A stretch of DNA of 64,000 bases from Novosphingobium sp. TH158 (GCF_002855555.1 NZ_PKRT01000002.1:186001-250000); one strand, 5' to 3'. Shown: positions 27,253 to 36,410, counted from the first letter of the stretch. The notes: a model not told the origin generated them from the letters alone. Translations and numbers: made by a program.

Positions 27253-28260
27253 ATGTTGAAAACCCCGCCCGGACCCACAATCCTCGGCATCGACGTCATC
27301 TGGGTCGGTTCGATCCTGATGGCTGTCGCCGCGCTGGCCATGATCTTCGCGATCTATTCGGCCGTGACGATCCGCGATCCCATGGCCAAGCGCGTGAAGG
27401 CGCTGAACGAGCGGCGCGAGCAGCTCAAGGCCGGCATCGTCAAGGACACGTCCAAGCGCCGCCAGAGCCTGGTTCGCAAGAACCAGACGACCGAGAAGAT
27501 GAAGGACACGCTGGACAAGCTGAAGGTCCTTCAGGACAGCCAGGTCCAGATCATCCAGCAGAAACTGGCGCAGGCCGGTATCCGCAAGAAGGAATGGGCC
27601 GTCGCGGTCATCTTCGCGCGCATGGTGCTGCCGATCGTGTTCGGCACGGCCGCGGCGCTGACCGTCTATGTTTTCAACGCCTTTCCGGACTGGACTCCGA
27701 TCAAGAAGCTTGCCTTCTTCGCCGGTGCCCTGGGCCTTGGTTACAAGGGGCCGGAAATCTACCTGAAGAACATCATCCAGAAGCGCACCGACAAGATCCG
27801 CAAGGGCCTTCCCGATGCGCTCGACCTGCTCGTGATCTGCGCCGAGGCCGGTCTTACCGTGGACGCCGCATTCGGCCGTGTGGCCCGCGAACTGGGCCGC
27901 GCCTATCCCGAGCTGGGTGACGAGTTCACGCTGACCTCGATCGAGCTTTCGTTCCTTACCGAACGCCGCATGGCCTTTGAAAACCTCGCCTATCGCGTCG
28001 ATCTCGACGCTGTGCGCGGGGTGGTAACGACGATGATCCAGACCGAGCGCTACGGCACCCCGCTGGCATCGGCGCTGCGCGTGCTCTCGGCCGAATTCCG
28101 CAACGAGCGCATGATGCGCGCCGAGGAAAAGGCAGCCCGCCTGCCCGCGATCATGACCGTGCCGCTGATCCTGTTCATTCTGCCGGTGCTGTTCATCGTC
28201 ATCATCGGTCCGGCCGGCTGCGCCCTTATGGACGGCTTCAAGGGCCAGAACGGCGGATAA
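27253..28260 (+). CDS. tadC: Tad inner-membrane platform protein TadC
   Basis: A 335-residue partner of TadB with an N-terminal helix (VGSILMAVAALAMIFAIYS), two helices in the middle, and the F domain with GLPDALDLLVICAEAGLTVD and YGTPLASALRVLSAEFRNERMMRAEEKA split over residues ~255-290, then a final helix LILFILPVLFIVIIGPA. The start at 27253 is preferred; the frame upstream overlaps tadB and has no TadC character. It is the last gene of the cluster, followed by a clear terminator. Confidence 0.9.
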   Translation: MLKTPPGPTILGIDVIWVGSILMAVAALAMIFAIYSAVTIRDPMAKRVKALNERREQLKAGIVKDTSKRRQSLVRKNQTTEKMKDTLDKLKVLQDSQVQIIQQKLAQAGIRKKEWAVAVIFARMVLPIVFGTAAALTVYVFNAFPDWTPIKKLAFFAGALGLGYKGPEIYLKNIIQKRTDKIRKGLPDALDLLVICAEAGLTVDAAFGRVARELGRAYPELGDEFTLTSIELSFLTERRMAFENLAYRVDLDAVRGVVTTMIQTERYGTPLASALRVLSAEFRNERMMRAEEKAARLPAIMTVPLILFILPVLFIVIIGPAGCALMDGFKGQNGG

Positions 28261-28287
28261 ACTTTCGTCCGGGTCCGGAAGAAACGA

Positions 28288-28316
28288 GGGGCGGCTCCAA
28301 ACGGGCCGCCCCTTTT
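28288..28316 (+). terminator. intrinsic terminator after tadC
   Basis: GGGGCGGC (28288-28295) pairs with GCCGCCCC (28305-28312) around a 9-base loop, followed by TTTT. It ends the Tad transcript and lies just beyond the 3' end of the convergent fumarylacetoacetase gene. Confidence 0.8.
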
Positions 28317-28337
28317 CGCATCACGCGCAAACGCTGA

Positions 28338-29348
28338 TCAGGCGAGCGGGACCACTTCCTGCTCGATCGCCCCGAAAATCGAATGGCCGGCAGCGTCGCG
28401 CATGTCGATCCGCACCCGGTCGCCATGGTGCATGAAGGGGGTCTTCGCCTCGCCAGTCAGGATGGTTTCGACCATGCGCTGTTCGGCAATGCACGAATAG
28501 CCGCGCCCGCCTTCGCTCACCGGCCGGCCGGGCGAACCATCGGCATCCCGGTTGGAAACCGTGCCCGATCCGATAATCGATCCCGCCCCCAGGTTCCGTG
28601 TCCTGGCGAGGTGGGCAATGAGCGTGCCGAAATCGAACGTCATCTCCTGCCCGGCATCGGCGCGGCCAAAAGGTTCGCCATTCAGATCGACCATCAAAAC
28701 GCCCGAGAGCTTACCGTCCTTCCAGCCATCGCCAAGTTCATCGGGCGTAACGAATACCGGCGAAAACGCCGTCGCGGGCTTGGACTGGACGAAGCCGAAA
28801 CCCTTGGCCAGTTCGCCGGGGATGAGGTTACGCAACGACACGTCGTTGACGAGCCCGACAAGCCGGACGGCTGCCAGCCCCTCCTCACGCGAGGCACCCT
28901 GCGGCAGGTCGCCGGTGACCACGCAGACCTCTGCCTCCATGTCACAGCCCCAGGCTTCGTCAGCAAGGACGATCGGGGAACGCGCGCCGCGAAGGTCATC
29001 GCTGCCGCCCTGGTACATCAGCGGATCGTGCCAGAAGCTGTCCGGAAGTTCCGCGCCGCGCGCCTTGCGCACCAGCACCACGTGATTGACATAGGCCGAA
29101 CCATCGGCCCACTGGTAAGCGCGCGGCAACGGGGCAAGCGCCTCACGCTCGTGGAAACGCTCGCGCGGCACCGATCCGTGCGCAAGGTTTTCCGCAAGGG
29201 CGCGCAGCTGCGGCTCGAACCGCTCCCAGTCATCCAGCGCCGATTGCAGCGTGGCGGTTACGGTTGAGGCATCTGCATACCATGCAAGATCGGGCGAAAC
29301 GACGACAAGCCGGCCATCGCGGCCCCCGGGCAGGCTGGCAAGTTTCAT
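28338..29348 (-). CDS. fahA: fumarylacetoacetase (bacterial FAH type)
   Basis: A 336-residue FAH-family hydrolase. The N-terminus KLASLPGGRDGRLVVVSPDL is typical of the bacterial two-domain type that splits fumarylacetoacetate into fumarate and acetoacetate. Metal-binding acidic residues fit WGCDMEAEVCVVTGDLP (Glu-x-Glu), and the late IIGSGTVSNRD matches the family. It is translationally coupled to marR (ATGA overlap) and downstream of maiA, which together make the last two steps of tyrosine/homogentisate breakdown. hmgA is not in the window. Confidence 0.85.
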   Translation of the reverse strand: MKLASLPGGRDGRLVVVSPDLAWYADASTVTATLQSALDDWERFEPQLRALAENLAHGSVPRERFHEREALAPLPRAYQWADGSAYVNHVVLVRKARGAELPDSFWHDPLMYQGGSDDLRGARSPIVLADEAWGCDMEAEVCVVTGDLPQGASREEGLAAVRLVGLVNDVSLRNLIPGELAKGFGFVQSKPATAFSPVFVTPDELGDGWKDGKLSGVLMVDLNGEPFGRADAGQEMTFDFGTLIAHLARTRNLGAGSIIGSGTVSNRDADGSPGRPVSEGGRGYSCIAEQRMVETILTGEAKTPFMHHGDRVRIDMRDAAGHSIFGAIEQEVVPLA

Positions 29349-29806
29349 GCCTTCGGCCCCCTGTCGATCGCCACGACGCCATCGCGAATGCGGGCCAGCA
29401 ACGCCTTCAGCGCCTCCTGTTCCCTGGGTTCGATATCGGCGAAGATGCGCTCGAAGATGTGGTAGGTCATCGGCATGACCTCGCTGTAGAGCTTGCGCCC
29501 CTCTTCCGTCAGTTCAAGGTGGTGTGAGCGGCCATCGCGCTGGTTGGGACTGCGCTCTACCAGGCCGCGCTCTTCAAGGACCTTGCAGGCGCGGTTGATG
29601 GCAACCTTGTCCATCACGGTGGATTGCACCATCTCGCGCTGGGTCATCGAACCGCCATCTCCCAACACGGCCATCACCCGCCATTCGGGGATGCGAAGGC
29701 CGAAGCGGACGCGATAATCGTCGGCTATTCGGCCGCTGACCGCGTTCGAGGTGATTGCCAGCAGGTATGGCAGGAAGTCGGTGAGCGGCGGAATTGGTCT
29801 GGCCAT
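29345..29806 (-). CDS. MarR-family transcriptional regulator
   Basis: A 153-residue winged-helix protein. The recognition region is MTQREMVQSTVMDKVAINRA (about residues 53-72), followed by the wing RSPNQRDGRSHHLELTEEG, both standard for MarR. It overlaps fahA by four bases and follows maiA, so it most likely controls the tyrosine catabolic genes, perhaps responding to an aromatic intermediate. A short palindrome covers its start codon and could be an autoregulatory site. Confidence 0.88.
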   Translation of the reverse strand: MARPIPPLTDFLPYLLAITSNAVSGRIADDYRVRFGLRIPEWRVMAVLGDGGSMTQREMVQSTVMDKVAINRACKVLEERGLVERSPNQRDGRSHHLELTEEGRKLYSEVMPMTYHIFERIFADIEPREQEALKALLARIRDGVVAIDRGPKA

Positions 29807-29817
29807 AGTGAAACTAT
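29805..29817. promoter_or_regulatory. possible MarR operator at the marR start
   Basis: ATAGT-GAA-ACTAT is a perfect 5+3+5 inverted repeat overlapping the marR ATG. MarR proteins usually bind short AT-rich palindromes near their own promoter. The repeat is short, so chance is possible. Confidence 0.3.
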
Positions 29818-29850
29818 TTCTAATGCAACCGGTTTGTCACGCAAGGGGAT

Positions 29851-30483
29851 TCACGCAGGACGGATCGCCTCGGGCGCAGCCTGCGCCACGGCATCGATCG
29901 CCCGCATGGCGGCATCTATTCGCACCAGCCGGGGAAAGGCTTCCAGATCAAGCTTGTAGCGTCTGGCATTGTACAGTTGCGGCACCAGGAATACGTCCGC
30001 CAGTCCCGGACCGGCGCCACCAAGGAACCCCTCTACCGGTGCCTGCGCTTCCAGGGCGGCCACCCCTTCGCCGATCCAGTGGCGAATCCACGTTTCCACC
30101 GCTGCATCGTCCGCACCGAAATTGGCCCGCAGGTATTTCAGGACGCGCAGGTTCTGCAATGGCTGGACATCGGCCGCAATAATCTGGGTCAGCGCCAGCA
30201 TTTGCGCGCGCTCAAGCGGATCGGCGGGGATCAGCCGGGGTTCGGGGAAGCGGCTGTCCAGCCAGTCGATAATCGCCAGGGACTGGGTAAGAACCTGTCC
30301 GTTCACTTCAAGCGCGGGCACCAGCCGTTGCGGATTGACCGTTGCATAGTCATCGCTGCGCTGCTCGCCAGCCAGCAGGTCAACCTCGACTCCGCGATAG
30401 TCCACGCCCTTGAGGTTCAGCGCGATCCGCACGCGATAGGCGGAAGATGACCGCCAGTAATCGTGCAGGACCAGTTCCGTCAT
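29851..30483 (-). CDS. maiA: maleylacetoacetate isomerase (zeta-class GST)
   Basis: A 210-residue glutathione S-transferase fold protein. The start LHDYWRSSSAYRVRIALNLKG holds the zeta-class SSxxxRVRIAL glutathione motif, and NPQRLVPALEVNGQVLTQSLAIIDWLD is the thioredoxin-domain end. It isomerises maleylacetoacetate to fumarylacetoacetate, the substrate of the fahA product two genes downstream. The start overlaps the mtnP stop (ATGA). Confidence 0.9.
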   Translation of the reverse strand: MTELVLHDYWRSSSAYRVRIALNLKGVDYRGVEVDLLAGEQRSDDYATVNPQRLVPALEVNGQVLTQSLAIIDWLDSRFPEPRLIPADPLERAQMLALTQIIAADVQPLQNLRVLKYLRANFGADDAAVETWIRHWIGEGVAALEAQAPVEGFLGGAGPGLADVFLVPQLYNARRYKLDLEAFPRLVRIDAAMRAIDAVAQAAPEAIRPA

Positions 30484-31340
30484 CTCAGCACCCTTCCCGC
30501 CACGGCATCAAGCATGGCGACGAGCTTACCATCGCGAGCCGCGGGCGCCGTGACGACTGCCCCGTCAAGCGCCGTGTCAACCGCGCTGGGCGTCCGCTGT
30601 TCCGGCAGGGCCTCGACAAGCTTGCGCACGGCCTCGCGCGCAAGGGCGGCGTTGGCTTTCATCACGGCGAAAACCTCTGCCGCGCCCACCGCCTCGCCTT
30701 CGCGCCAGCAGTCATAGTCCGTAACCATGCCGAGCAGGGCATAGGGCAGTTCCGCCTCGCGGGCGAGGCGCACCTCGGGCATGGCGGTCATGCCGATCAC
30801 GTGCGCACCCCATTGGCGGTACAGGGCGCTTTCGGCGCGAGTGGAGAATTGCGGTCCTTCGATGGTCACATAGCAGCCACCACGGTGCACTCTGCCGCCG
30901 GCCGCCTCTGCGGCATCTGCGGCGAGGCTCGAAAGCCGCGCGCAGACCGGATCCGCCAGCGAGACATGGGCAACCAGCCCCTCGCCGAAGAAGCTGCCTT
31001 TCCGGCCCTGCGTGCGGTCGATGAACTGGTCCACGGCAACGAAATGGCCGGGCGCCATGTCCTCATGCAGCGATCCGATGGCGGACAGTGCCAGCACGTC
31101 GGTCACGCCGCAGCGCTTCAGGACGTCGATATTGGCGCGATAATCGACTGCGGAGGGGGGCAGCCGATGGCCCTTCCCATGCCGCGCCAGGAAAGTGACC
31201 CGCCGTCCGGCAAGGCGGCCAGTAACGACGGGTCCGGAAGGTTTGCCAAAGGGGGAGGAAACCGGAATCTCCTGGGCGTCTTCAAGGTCCAGACCTTCGG
31301 CAAGGCCCGATCCGCCAATGACGCCGATATGCCAGTTCAT
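30480..31340 (-). CDS. mtnP: S-methyl-5'-thioadenosine phosphorylase
   Basis: A 286-residue type II purine nucleoside phosphorylase-like enzyme. The N-terminus IGVIGGSGL is the phosphate-binding loop, FLARHGKGHRLPPSAVDYRANI and the GAHVIGMTAMPEVRLARE segment are typical of MTA phosphorylase. It splits methylthioadenosine to adenine and methylthioribose-1-phosphate in methionine salvage. It overlaps both neighbours by four bases (tetR upstream, maiA downstream), so it is part of the same transcript although its pathway differs. Confidence 0.9.
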   Translation of the reverse strand: MNWHIGVIGGSGLAEGLDLEDAQEIPVSSPFGKPSGPVVTGRLAGRRVTFLARHGKGHRLPPSAVDYRANIDVLKRCGVTDVLALSAIGSLHEDMAPGHFVAVDQFIDRTQGRKGSFFGEGLVAHVSLADPVCARLSSLAADAAEAAGGRVHRGGCYVTIEGPQFSTRAESALYRQWGAHVIGMTAMPEVRLAREAELPYALLGMVTDYDCWREGEAVGAAEVFAVMKANAALAREAVRKLVEALPEQRTPSAVDTALDGAVVTAPAARDGKLVAMLDAVAGRVLR

Positions 31341-31975
31341 CTTTGCACCAGGATCCCGGCCACGACGAAATCGTTGAGGTGGGTGCGATAGCGGTCCCGC
31401 AATGCCTCGTCGAGAACGTCGGTATCCGAACAGTACTTGAGCACCAGCCGGGCGGAAAAGAAGCGGTCGGCCGCGCCGATGACGGTGAAGTAGAACAGCT
31501 GCGGATCGACCGGACGGAACACGCCGGCGGCAACGCCCTCGCCGATCAGCTTTTCATAGGCATCGAGCAGCGGCCTGATCGTGGAATCCGCCAGCTTCTG
31601 GGCCTCGTCTGGTGCGCTTTCGCGGATCAGGCGCATCAGCAGGCGGTGGGTGTAGGGCGTGCGGAAGAAGTTATCGACCACGCCTTCCATGTGGATGCGC
31701 AGTTTGGTTTCGGGATCGAGATCCTTGCGCAGCAAGGCATCGACCGATTTGACGATGGCGACCCATTCGCGCTCGATCAGCGCCTTGAGCAGCCCCGCCT
31801 TGTTGCCGAAGTAATATTTGACCAGCGCCGAATTGAGGCCCGACTGCCGCGACAGGTCGGACAGCGAGATATCGACGATGTCGCCTTCGCGCATGATGGC
31901 GGAAGCCGTGTCGAGAAGCTGCGTGCGCGCACCCGCGGATGCGGCCAGTTCGCTCTTCTCGACCACGGCGTCCAC
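31337..31975 (-). CDS. TetR-family transcriptional regulator
   Basis: A 212-residue regulator with an N-terminal helix-turn-helix (about residues 16-62): QLLDTASAIMREGDIVDISL then LSRQSGLNSALVKYYFGNKAGLL, the TetR recognition helix. The C-terminal domain is large and hydrophobic, as in regulators that bind acyl-CoA or similar ligands. It follows the SDR gene after 9 bases and overlaps mtnP, so it may control the SDR and itself. Confidence 0.88.
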   Translation of the reverse strand: MDAVVEKSELAASAGARTQLLDTASAIMREGDIVDISLSDLSRQSGLNSALVKYYFGNKAGLLKALIEREWVAIVKSVDALLRKDLDPETKLRIHMEGVVDNFFRTPYTHRLLMRLIRESAPDEAQKLADSTIRPLLDAYEKLIGEGVAAGVFRPVDPQLFYFTVIGAADRFFSARLVLKYCSDTDVLDEALRDRYRTHLNDFVVAGILVQR

Positions 31976-31984
31976 CCGGAGCTC

Positions 31985-32770
31985 TTACTTCGGGCCCATG
32001 CGAATGCCGCCGTCCATGCGGACGTGTTCGGCATTGATGTAATCGTGCTCGATCAGGAACAGCGCGGTCTTGGCATATTCCTCCGGCTTGCCGAGGCGCT
32101 TGGGGAACGGCACTGCCGCCGCAAGCGCGATCTGCGCCGGTTCGGGCAGGCTCTTCATCATCGGGGTTTCGAAGATGCCGGGCAGGATCGTATTGACCCG
32201 CACGCCTTCGTTCATCAGGTCGCGCGCGATGGGCAGGGTCATGCCGAGCACGCCAGCCTTCGATGCGGTGTAGGCCGCCTGGCCGATCTGGCCATCCTGC
32301 GCCGCAACCGAAGCCGTATTGATGATCACGCCACGCTGGCCATCGGCATCGATCGGATCGGCGGTCAGCACGCCTTCGGTGAACTTGGCGATGCAGCGGA
32401 AGGTGCCGATGAGGTTGATGCCGATCACCTTCTCGAACGAATCCATCGGATAAGGCTTCACCGCGCCGGTTTCGCGATCACGGCCGACCGTCTTGATGGC
32501 GGTGGCGATGCCCGCGCAGTTGACCAGCACGCGTTCCTGTCCGTTGGCCGCACGGGCCTTGGCGAAACCGTCGACAACGCTCTGTTCGTCGGCAACGTTG
32601 ACCTGGCAGAACACGCCGCCGATCTCGGCAGCGATTGCCTCGCCACGCTCGGCGTTCATGTCGAAAATGGCAACCTTCACGCCCTTGGCGGCAAGCGCCC
32701 GGGCAGTAGCTTCGCCGAGGCCGGAAGCGCCGCCGGTGACAACGGCGGAAATGGACGAATCGAGTTTCAT
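31985..32770 (-). CDS. SDR-family 3-hydroxyacyl-CoA dehydrogenase-like protein
   Basis: A 261-residue short-chain dehydrogenase. The cofactor loop is VVTGGASGLGEATARAL, Asp in IFDMNAERG suggests NAD, the NCAGIA and catalytic NTASVAAQDGQIGQAAYTASK (Ser, Tyr, Lys, read across residues ~155-175) motifs are intact. The sequence resembles type 2 3-hydroxyacyl-CoA dehydrogenases (HSD10-like). The start at 32770 follows AGGGA by about six bases; an ATG at 32785 is possible. It is the first gene of the minus-strand string that ends with fahA. Confidence 0.85.
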   Translation of the reverse strand: MKLDSSISAVVTGGASGLGEATARALAAKGVKVAIFDMNAERGEAIAAEIGGVFCQVNVADEQSVVDGFAKARAANGQERVLVNCAGIATAIKTVGRDRETGAVKPYPMDSFEKVIGINLIGTFRCIAKFTEGVLTADPIDADGQRGVIINTASVAAQDGQIGQAAYTASKAGVLGMTLPIARDLMNEGVRVNTILPGIFETPMMKSLPEPAQIALAAAVPFPKRLGKPEEYAKTALFLIEHDYINAEHVRMDGGIRMGPK

Positions 32771-32892
32771 TGGATCCCTCTTCATAGCCGCCTGCCAGGC
32801 GGATTAAGCGGCCAGTTAAGTCAGCCGGGGCAGAACGGTCAACCGGCAGGTGGCAGGTTAGCCACTTCCCGCTGCGGCGATCCACCTGGCTC

Positions 32893-32926
32893 AAAAGAAA
32901 ACAGCCCCGCCGAAACGACGGGGCTG
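32893..32926 (-). terminator. intrinsic terminator after the TonB receptor gene
   Basis: On the minus strand CAGCCCCG (32926-32919) pairs with CGGGGCTG (32909-32902) around a 9-base loop, followed by TTTTCTTTT. It lies 29 bases beyond the receptor stop codon. Confidence 0.8.
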
Positions 32927-32954
32927 CTTCAATGCCTTGGTCAGGCGACCTGGA

Positions 32955-35900
32955 TCAGAACTTCTTCTCAAGCGTGAAGAAGAACTCACGGCCATCATAG
33001 TCATAGCCGTTACCGATCGCGGTGTTGCCAATCGCGAGCACTTCGCTCGAGTCCACCAGCGGCGGACGCGTGTTGAAGATGTTGCTCACACCGACGCGAG
33101 CCGTCCACGAGTCGCTGCGGTAACGCAGCGAAGCGGTGTGGAGGAACTGGCGCTTGGCAAAACCGACGTCGCGGCAGAACACGTTGTCGCCAGGGACACG
33201 GCCGTTCGCGGTGAAGGTCTGGGTCGAGCTGCTGTAGGTACCCGAACCGTTGCCGAGGCAGGTATCGCCAGTCACACCGGTGGGACGCCCGTCCGGACCG
33301 CGACCGAAGACGTCGCTGAACGGATCGACGCCGTCCGGATCCTGGGCAACCGGGCCGATGTAGCGCGTTTCCCAGGTGAAGCGGAACTTGTCGATATCGG
33401 CGGTGAAGGTGGCGCGACCGGTCCACTTGGGCAGGCCGAACTCGCCAGCGTCGTCGTCGTAGGTTTCGACACCTACGTCATCCACGAAGGTATCGCTGCG
33501 CTCGATCAGGTGGTTGGCGCGCAGGTTCAGGCCGAGATCGATGTTCTTGCCGAACAGCTCGACTTCCTTCGAGAGCGAGGCGTTGATGTCGATACCGCGG
33601 ACCCGTTCCTTGTTCAGGTTGATGAAGCCCGAGTTCAGTTCCGAGATCAGGAAGCGGCCGGCTGCGGTCGGATCAGTGACGATACGATCGCAGAACGGGC
33701 TGCGCTGACCATCATCGCGCGTGTAGCAGTCATTGATGATGAACTGCGACGACGGCTCGATGATCGAGTCCTTCAGCTTGATGTCGTAGTAGTTGAAGCC
33801 AACCGCCACGTCGAAGCCGTTGCCGAAGGTTTCCTCGAAAGCGAAACCGGCAGTCAGCGAGTTCGACGTTTCCGGCTTGATATCGAGGGTACCGCCGGTG
33901 GTGATTTCCACGCTGGAGGACTGGATGGTATTCAGGTTCTGCGGATCAATGCCGACGCGGGTCGGATCGCGGCCTTCACGACGGCAGTTGTCCAGCGTGG
34001 TCTGCTCGCGGGTATCGAGCGAGGCGTTGTAGACGTTGCCCACGAAGGCATCGGTCGGCACCGCGCAGGGATCGAACAGCGTGTTGAAGCCCGACTGACC
34101 CAGCAGGAAGTTCTCGCGCAGGTTCGGTGCACGGAACGAGCTGCCGTAGCTGAACTTCAGGCGCAGCTGGTTGATCGGCCGCCAGGTGGCCTTGATCGAG
34201 TAGGTGCCGTTGGTGCCGTAGAACTGGTCGTCCGTCAGGCGTCCCGAAACGTTGAAGTTAAGCTCGCGGATACCCGGAACGTCGGCGATCAGCGGAATAT
34301 CGAGTTCGGCGAAGGCTTCCTTGGTGTTCTTGGCACCGACCGCGCCCGAATCCTGGAAGAAGCCGAAGAACAGGCCGTTCTTCGCGATATCGTCCGGACG
34401 CGAGTCGATCTTGTCGCGGCGCCATTCGGCACCGAGCACCACGCCGACATCGCCGGCAGGAAGCTTGAACAGGTCACCGGTGACGAAGCCCGAAAGCAGC
34501 GTCTGTTCGTAGACCGTGTTGAACACGCGGGTGCCGAACAGGTAGTTGCGTTCCGCCTGGGTGGCGAAGTCGCCGATTGCCGAGCCAAGCAGGCTGCCGG
34601 CAAGCATGTTCACGGGAACGCAGCCCTGTGCCAGGTCGGCCATGGCCTTGCTGGGATTGGCGAGGCCGGCGACGTTGCAGACGCCGATGACCTGGGTGTC
34701 GCCAAAGCGGGCATAGGGTTCGAAGTTCGGATCGTAATCGTCGGCGATGCCGTCGCCGTTGTTATCGACGATACCGTCACCGTTGTAATCCGCGGTGGGA
34801 TCCATGCCGAGCGCCAGGGCCAGCTTGTCCTCGCGGATACCGTAGCGAACCGAACGACCGACCGCACGCGAATAGGTGCCGGCAAGTTCGAAGCTCCAGC
34901 TCGGCGCGATGAACGGCAGGTTGCCGCGCAGGCCAAGGACGCCACGGTACTGCTCCTGCTTCACGTCGGTGCCGTTGCGATCGCCGCGAACCGCGACGAT
35001 CGGCTGCACGGGCAGCGAGAAGCCGGTCGAGAGACCGCGGTTGTTCAGCGTGTTGTCCGCAGCGCGGCAGTCAACGCCCGAACCGCCGTGCTGGGTACGG
35101 AAGCAGGGGTTGAACGGGTTGATGTCCGGCAGGTACGGGAACAGCTGCGGTGTGCCGGTATTGTCAGCAAAGATTTCTGCGCGGCTGTAGTTCGCCTCGA
35201 AGAAGGTGGTGAGGTTCGCTTCGCCCGGGAAGGTGTACTCACCCACCGCCATGACGTTGAACAGCTTCTGCTGGCTCAGGAAGACCTGGTCGAGGTCAGC
35301 CGCATTGGTGTTCACGTCCTGGAAGTCGACGTCGCGCTTGCCATCGCCATTGAGGTCGAGGTCGCGACCGGCGGCGTTGGTCGATTCCGAGAAGTTCGGA
35401 ATGGCCAGGTTGGCTGCCGAACCGGGCTTGTAATAGACCGAACCCAGGTTGGTCAGCGGGATGAAGATACGGCCGCTGATGCCGGTGACCTTGCACTCGC
35501 TTTCCTTCACCGTCACGCCAGGGGTGCGGTTGCGCACTGCGGCATTGTCGGCGAGGCCAAGCGTGCGGATTTCGCCGGTGTTGGTGATTTCGTAGTTACG
35601 GTCGCAGCCGCTGAAGAAATCGCGGTCGTTCAGGCGGACGGTATCGCGATAGTCGTATTCCGCGCCGATACCGATGAAGCCGTTGTTGAAGTTCTTACCC
35701 CAGGAACCGCTGATCGTGTAGTCGTCGCCGCCACCCTGCGGGTTGGCATTGCCACGGGCGAACAGCTCAAGCCCGTTGAAACGCTTCTTGAGGATGACGT
35801 TGCCGACGCCAGCGATAGCGTCCGAACCATAGACCGACGATGCACCGTCAAGCAGCAGTTCGTAACGTTCGATCAGCGAACCCGGCAGCAGGTTGAGCGA

Positions 35901-36380
35901 CGGATTGGTCGGCGCGCCTTCCACGCCGGCCGGTGCCATGCGGCGACCGTTGATCAGCAGCAGGGTACGGTCGGCACCGAGGCCGCGCAGGTTGATGGTG
36001 GTCGAACCCGGACCGTTGTTCAGCACGAAGCCGCCGAAGGTGGCGTCGATCTGCTGGCCGGCCGAAGCTTCGGAGCGCTGGAGGATCTGGGTCGGGTCAA
36101 ACTGGCCCACGTCCTGCGTCGCGTCGGTTTCGAGAACCTGCAGCGGCGAAGGGCTGGAATAGGTGTCGCGCTTGATGCGCGAACCGGTGACGAGGATTTC
36201 GCCGTTCGCACAACCATCGGGCAGAGTGCCATCGGCTTGCGGCGTGCAGTCCGGTTCCTGGCTTTGCGCTGGCGCCTGAGCGGCGGCATCCTGTGCCCAG
36301 CCGGGCGTCGCAACAAGCATGGCAATGGCGGAGGCGGAAAAAGCCAGCGCCTTCACAGAAGAAGTACGAATAGTCCCCAT
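32955..36380 (-). CDS. TonB-dependent outer-membrane receptor (large, OAR-like)
   Basis: A 1141-residue receptor: signal peptide to about residue 30 (ATPGWAQ), a short linker with a Cys pair, a TonB-box/plug start GEILVTGSRIKRD, the plug with INLRGLGADRTLLLINGRRM and DGASSVYGSDAIAGVGNVI, and a long beta-barrel ending in Phe (FTLEKKF). It is longer than siderophore receptors (about 700-800). Two loops carry Ca-binding-like repeats, LDLNGDGKRDVDF and DYNGDGIVDNNGDGIADD. The ligand is unknown; large receptors of this kind often take up saccharides or peptides. The ATG at 36380 has GGAG upstream. Confidence 0.92.
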   Translation of the reverse strand: MGTIRTSSVKALAFSASAIAMLVATPGWAQDAAAQAPAQSQEPDCTPQADGTLPDGCANGEILVTGSRIKRDTYSSPSPLQVLETDATQDVGQFDPTQILQRSEASAGQQIDATFGGFVLNNGPGSTTINLRGLGADRTLLLINGRRMAPAGVEGAPTNPSLNLLPGSLIERYELLLDGASSVYGSDAIAGVGNVILKKRFNGLELFARGNANPQGGGDDYTISGSWGKNFNNGFIGIGAEYDYRDTVRLNDRDFFSGCDRNYEITNTGEIRTLGLADNAAVRNRTPGVTVKESECKVTGISGRIFIPLTNLGSVYYKPGSAANLAIPNFSESTNAAGRDLDLNGDGKRDVDFQDVNTNAADLDQVFLSQQKLFNVMAVGEYTFPGEANLTTFFEANYSRAEIFADNTGTPQLFPYLPDINPFNPCFRTQHGGSGVDCRAADNTLNNRGLSTGFSLPVQPIVAVRGDRNGTDVKQEQYRGVLGLRGNLPFIAPSWSFELAGTYSRAVGRSVRYGIREDKLALALGMDPTADYNGDGIVDNNGDGIADDYDPNFEPYARFGDTQVIGVCNVAGLANPSKAMADLAQGCVPVNMLAGSLLGSAIGDFATQAERNYLFGTRVFNTVYEQTLLSGFVTGDLFKLPAGDVGVVLGAEWRRDKIDSRPDDIAKNGLFFGFFQDSGAVGAKNTKEAFAELDIPLIADVPGIRELNFNVSGRLTDDQFYGTNGTYSIKATWRPINQLRLKFSYGSSFRAPNLRENFLLGQSGFNTLFDPCAVPTDAFVGNVYNASLDTREQTTLDNCRREGRDPTRVGIDPQNLNTIQSSSVEITTGGTLDIKPETSNSLTAGFAFEETFGNGFDVAVGFNYYDIKLKDSIIEPSSQFIINDCYTRDDGQRSPFCDRIVTDPTAAGRFLISELNSGFINLNKERVRGIDINASLSKEVELFGKNIDLGLNLRANHLIERSDTFVDDVGVETYDDDAGEFGLPKWTGRATFTADIDKFRFTWETRYIGPVAQDPDGVDPFSDVFGRGPDGRPTGVTGDTCLGNGSGTYSSSTQTFTANGRVPGDNVFCRDVGFAKRQFLHTASLRYRSDSWTARVGVSNIFNTRPPLVDSSEVLAIGNTAIGNGYDYDGREFFFTLEKKF

Positions 36381-36387
36381 GACAACT

Positions 36388-36410
36388 CCAGTCACAAATC
36401 ACGGGACTGG
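36388..36410 (-). promoter_or_regulatory. leader hairpin overlapping the receptor ribosome site
   Basis: CCAGTC and GACTGG (6 bp, 11-base loop) would pair in the receptor mRNA just before its start. The 3' arm overlaps the GGAG ribosome site, so folding would partly hide it. The stem is short and the effect is a prediction only. Confidence 0.3.

Noticed and set aside
31343..32977. A 544-codon plus-strand frame opposite TetR and SDR
   Set aside because: TetR and SDR motifs on the minus strand are clear; the plus frame has no domain.
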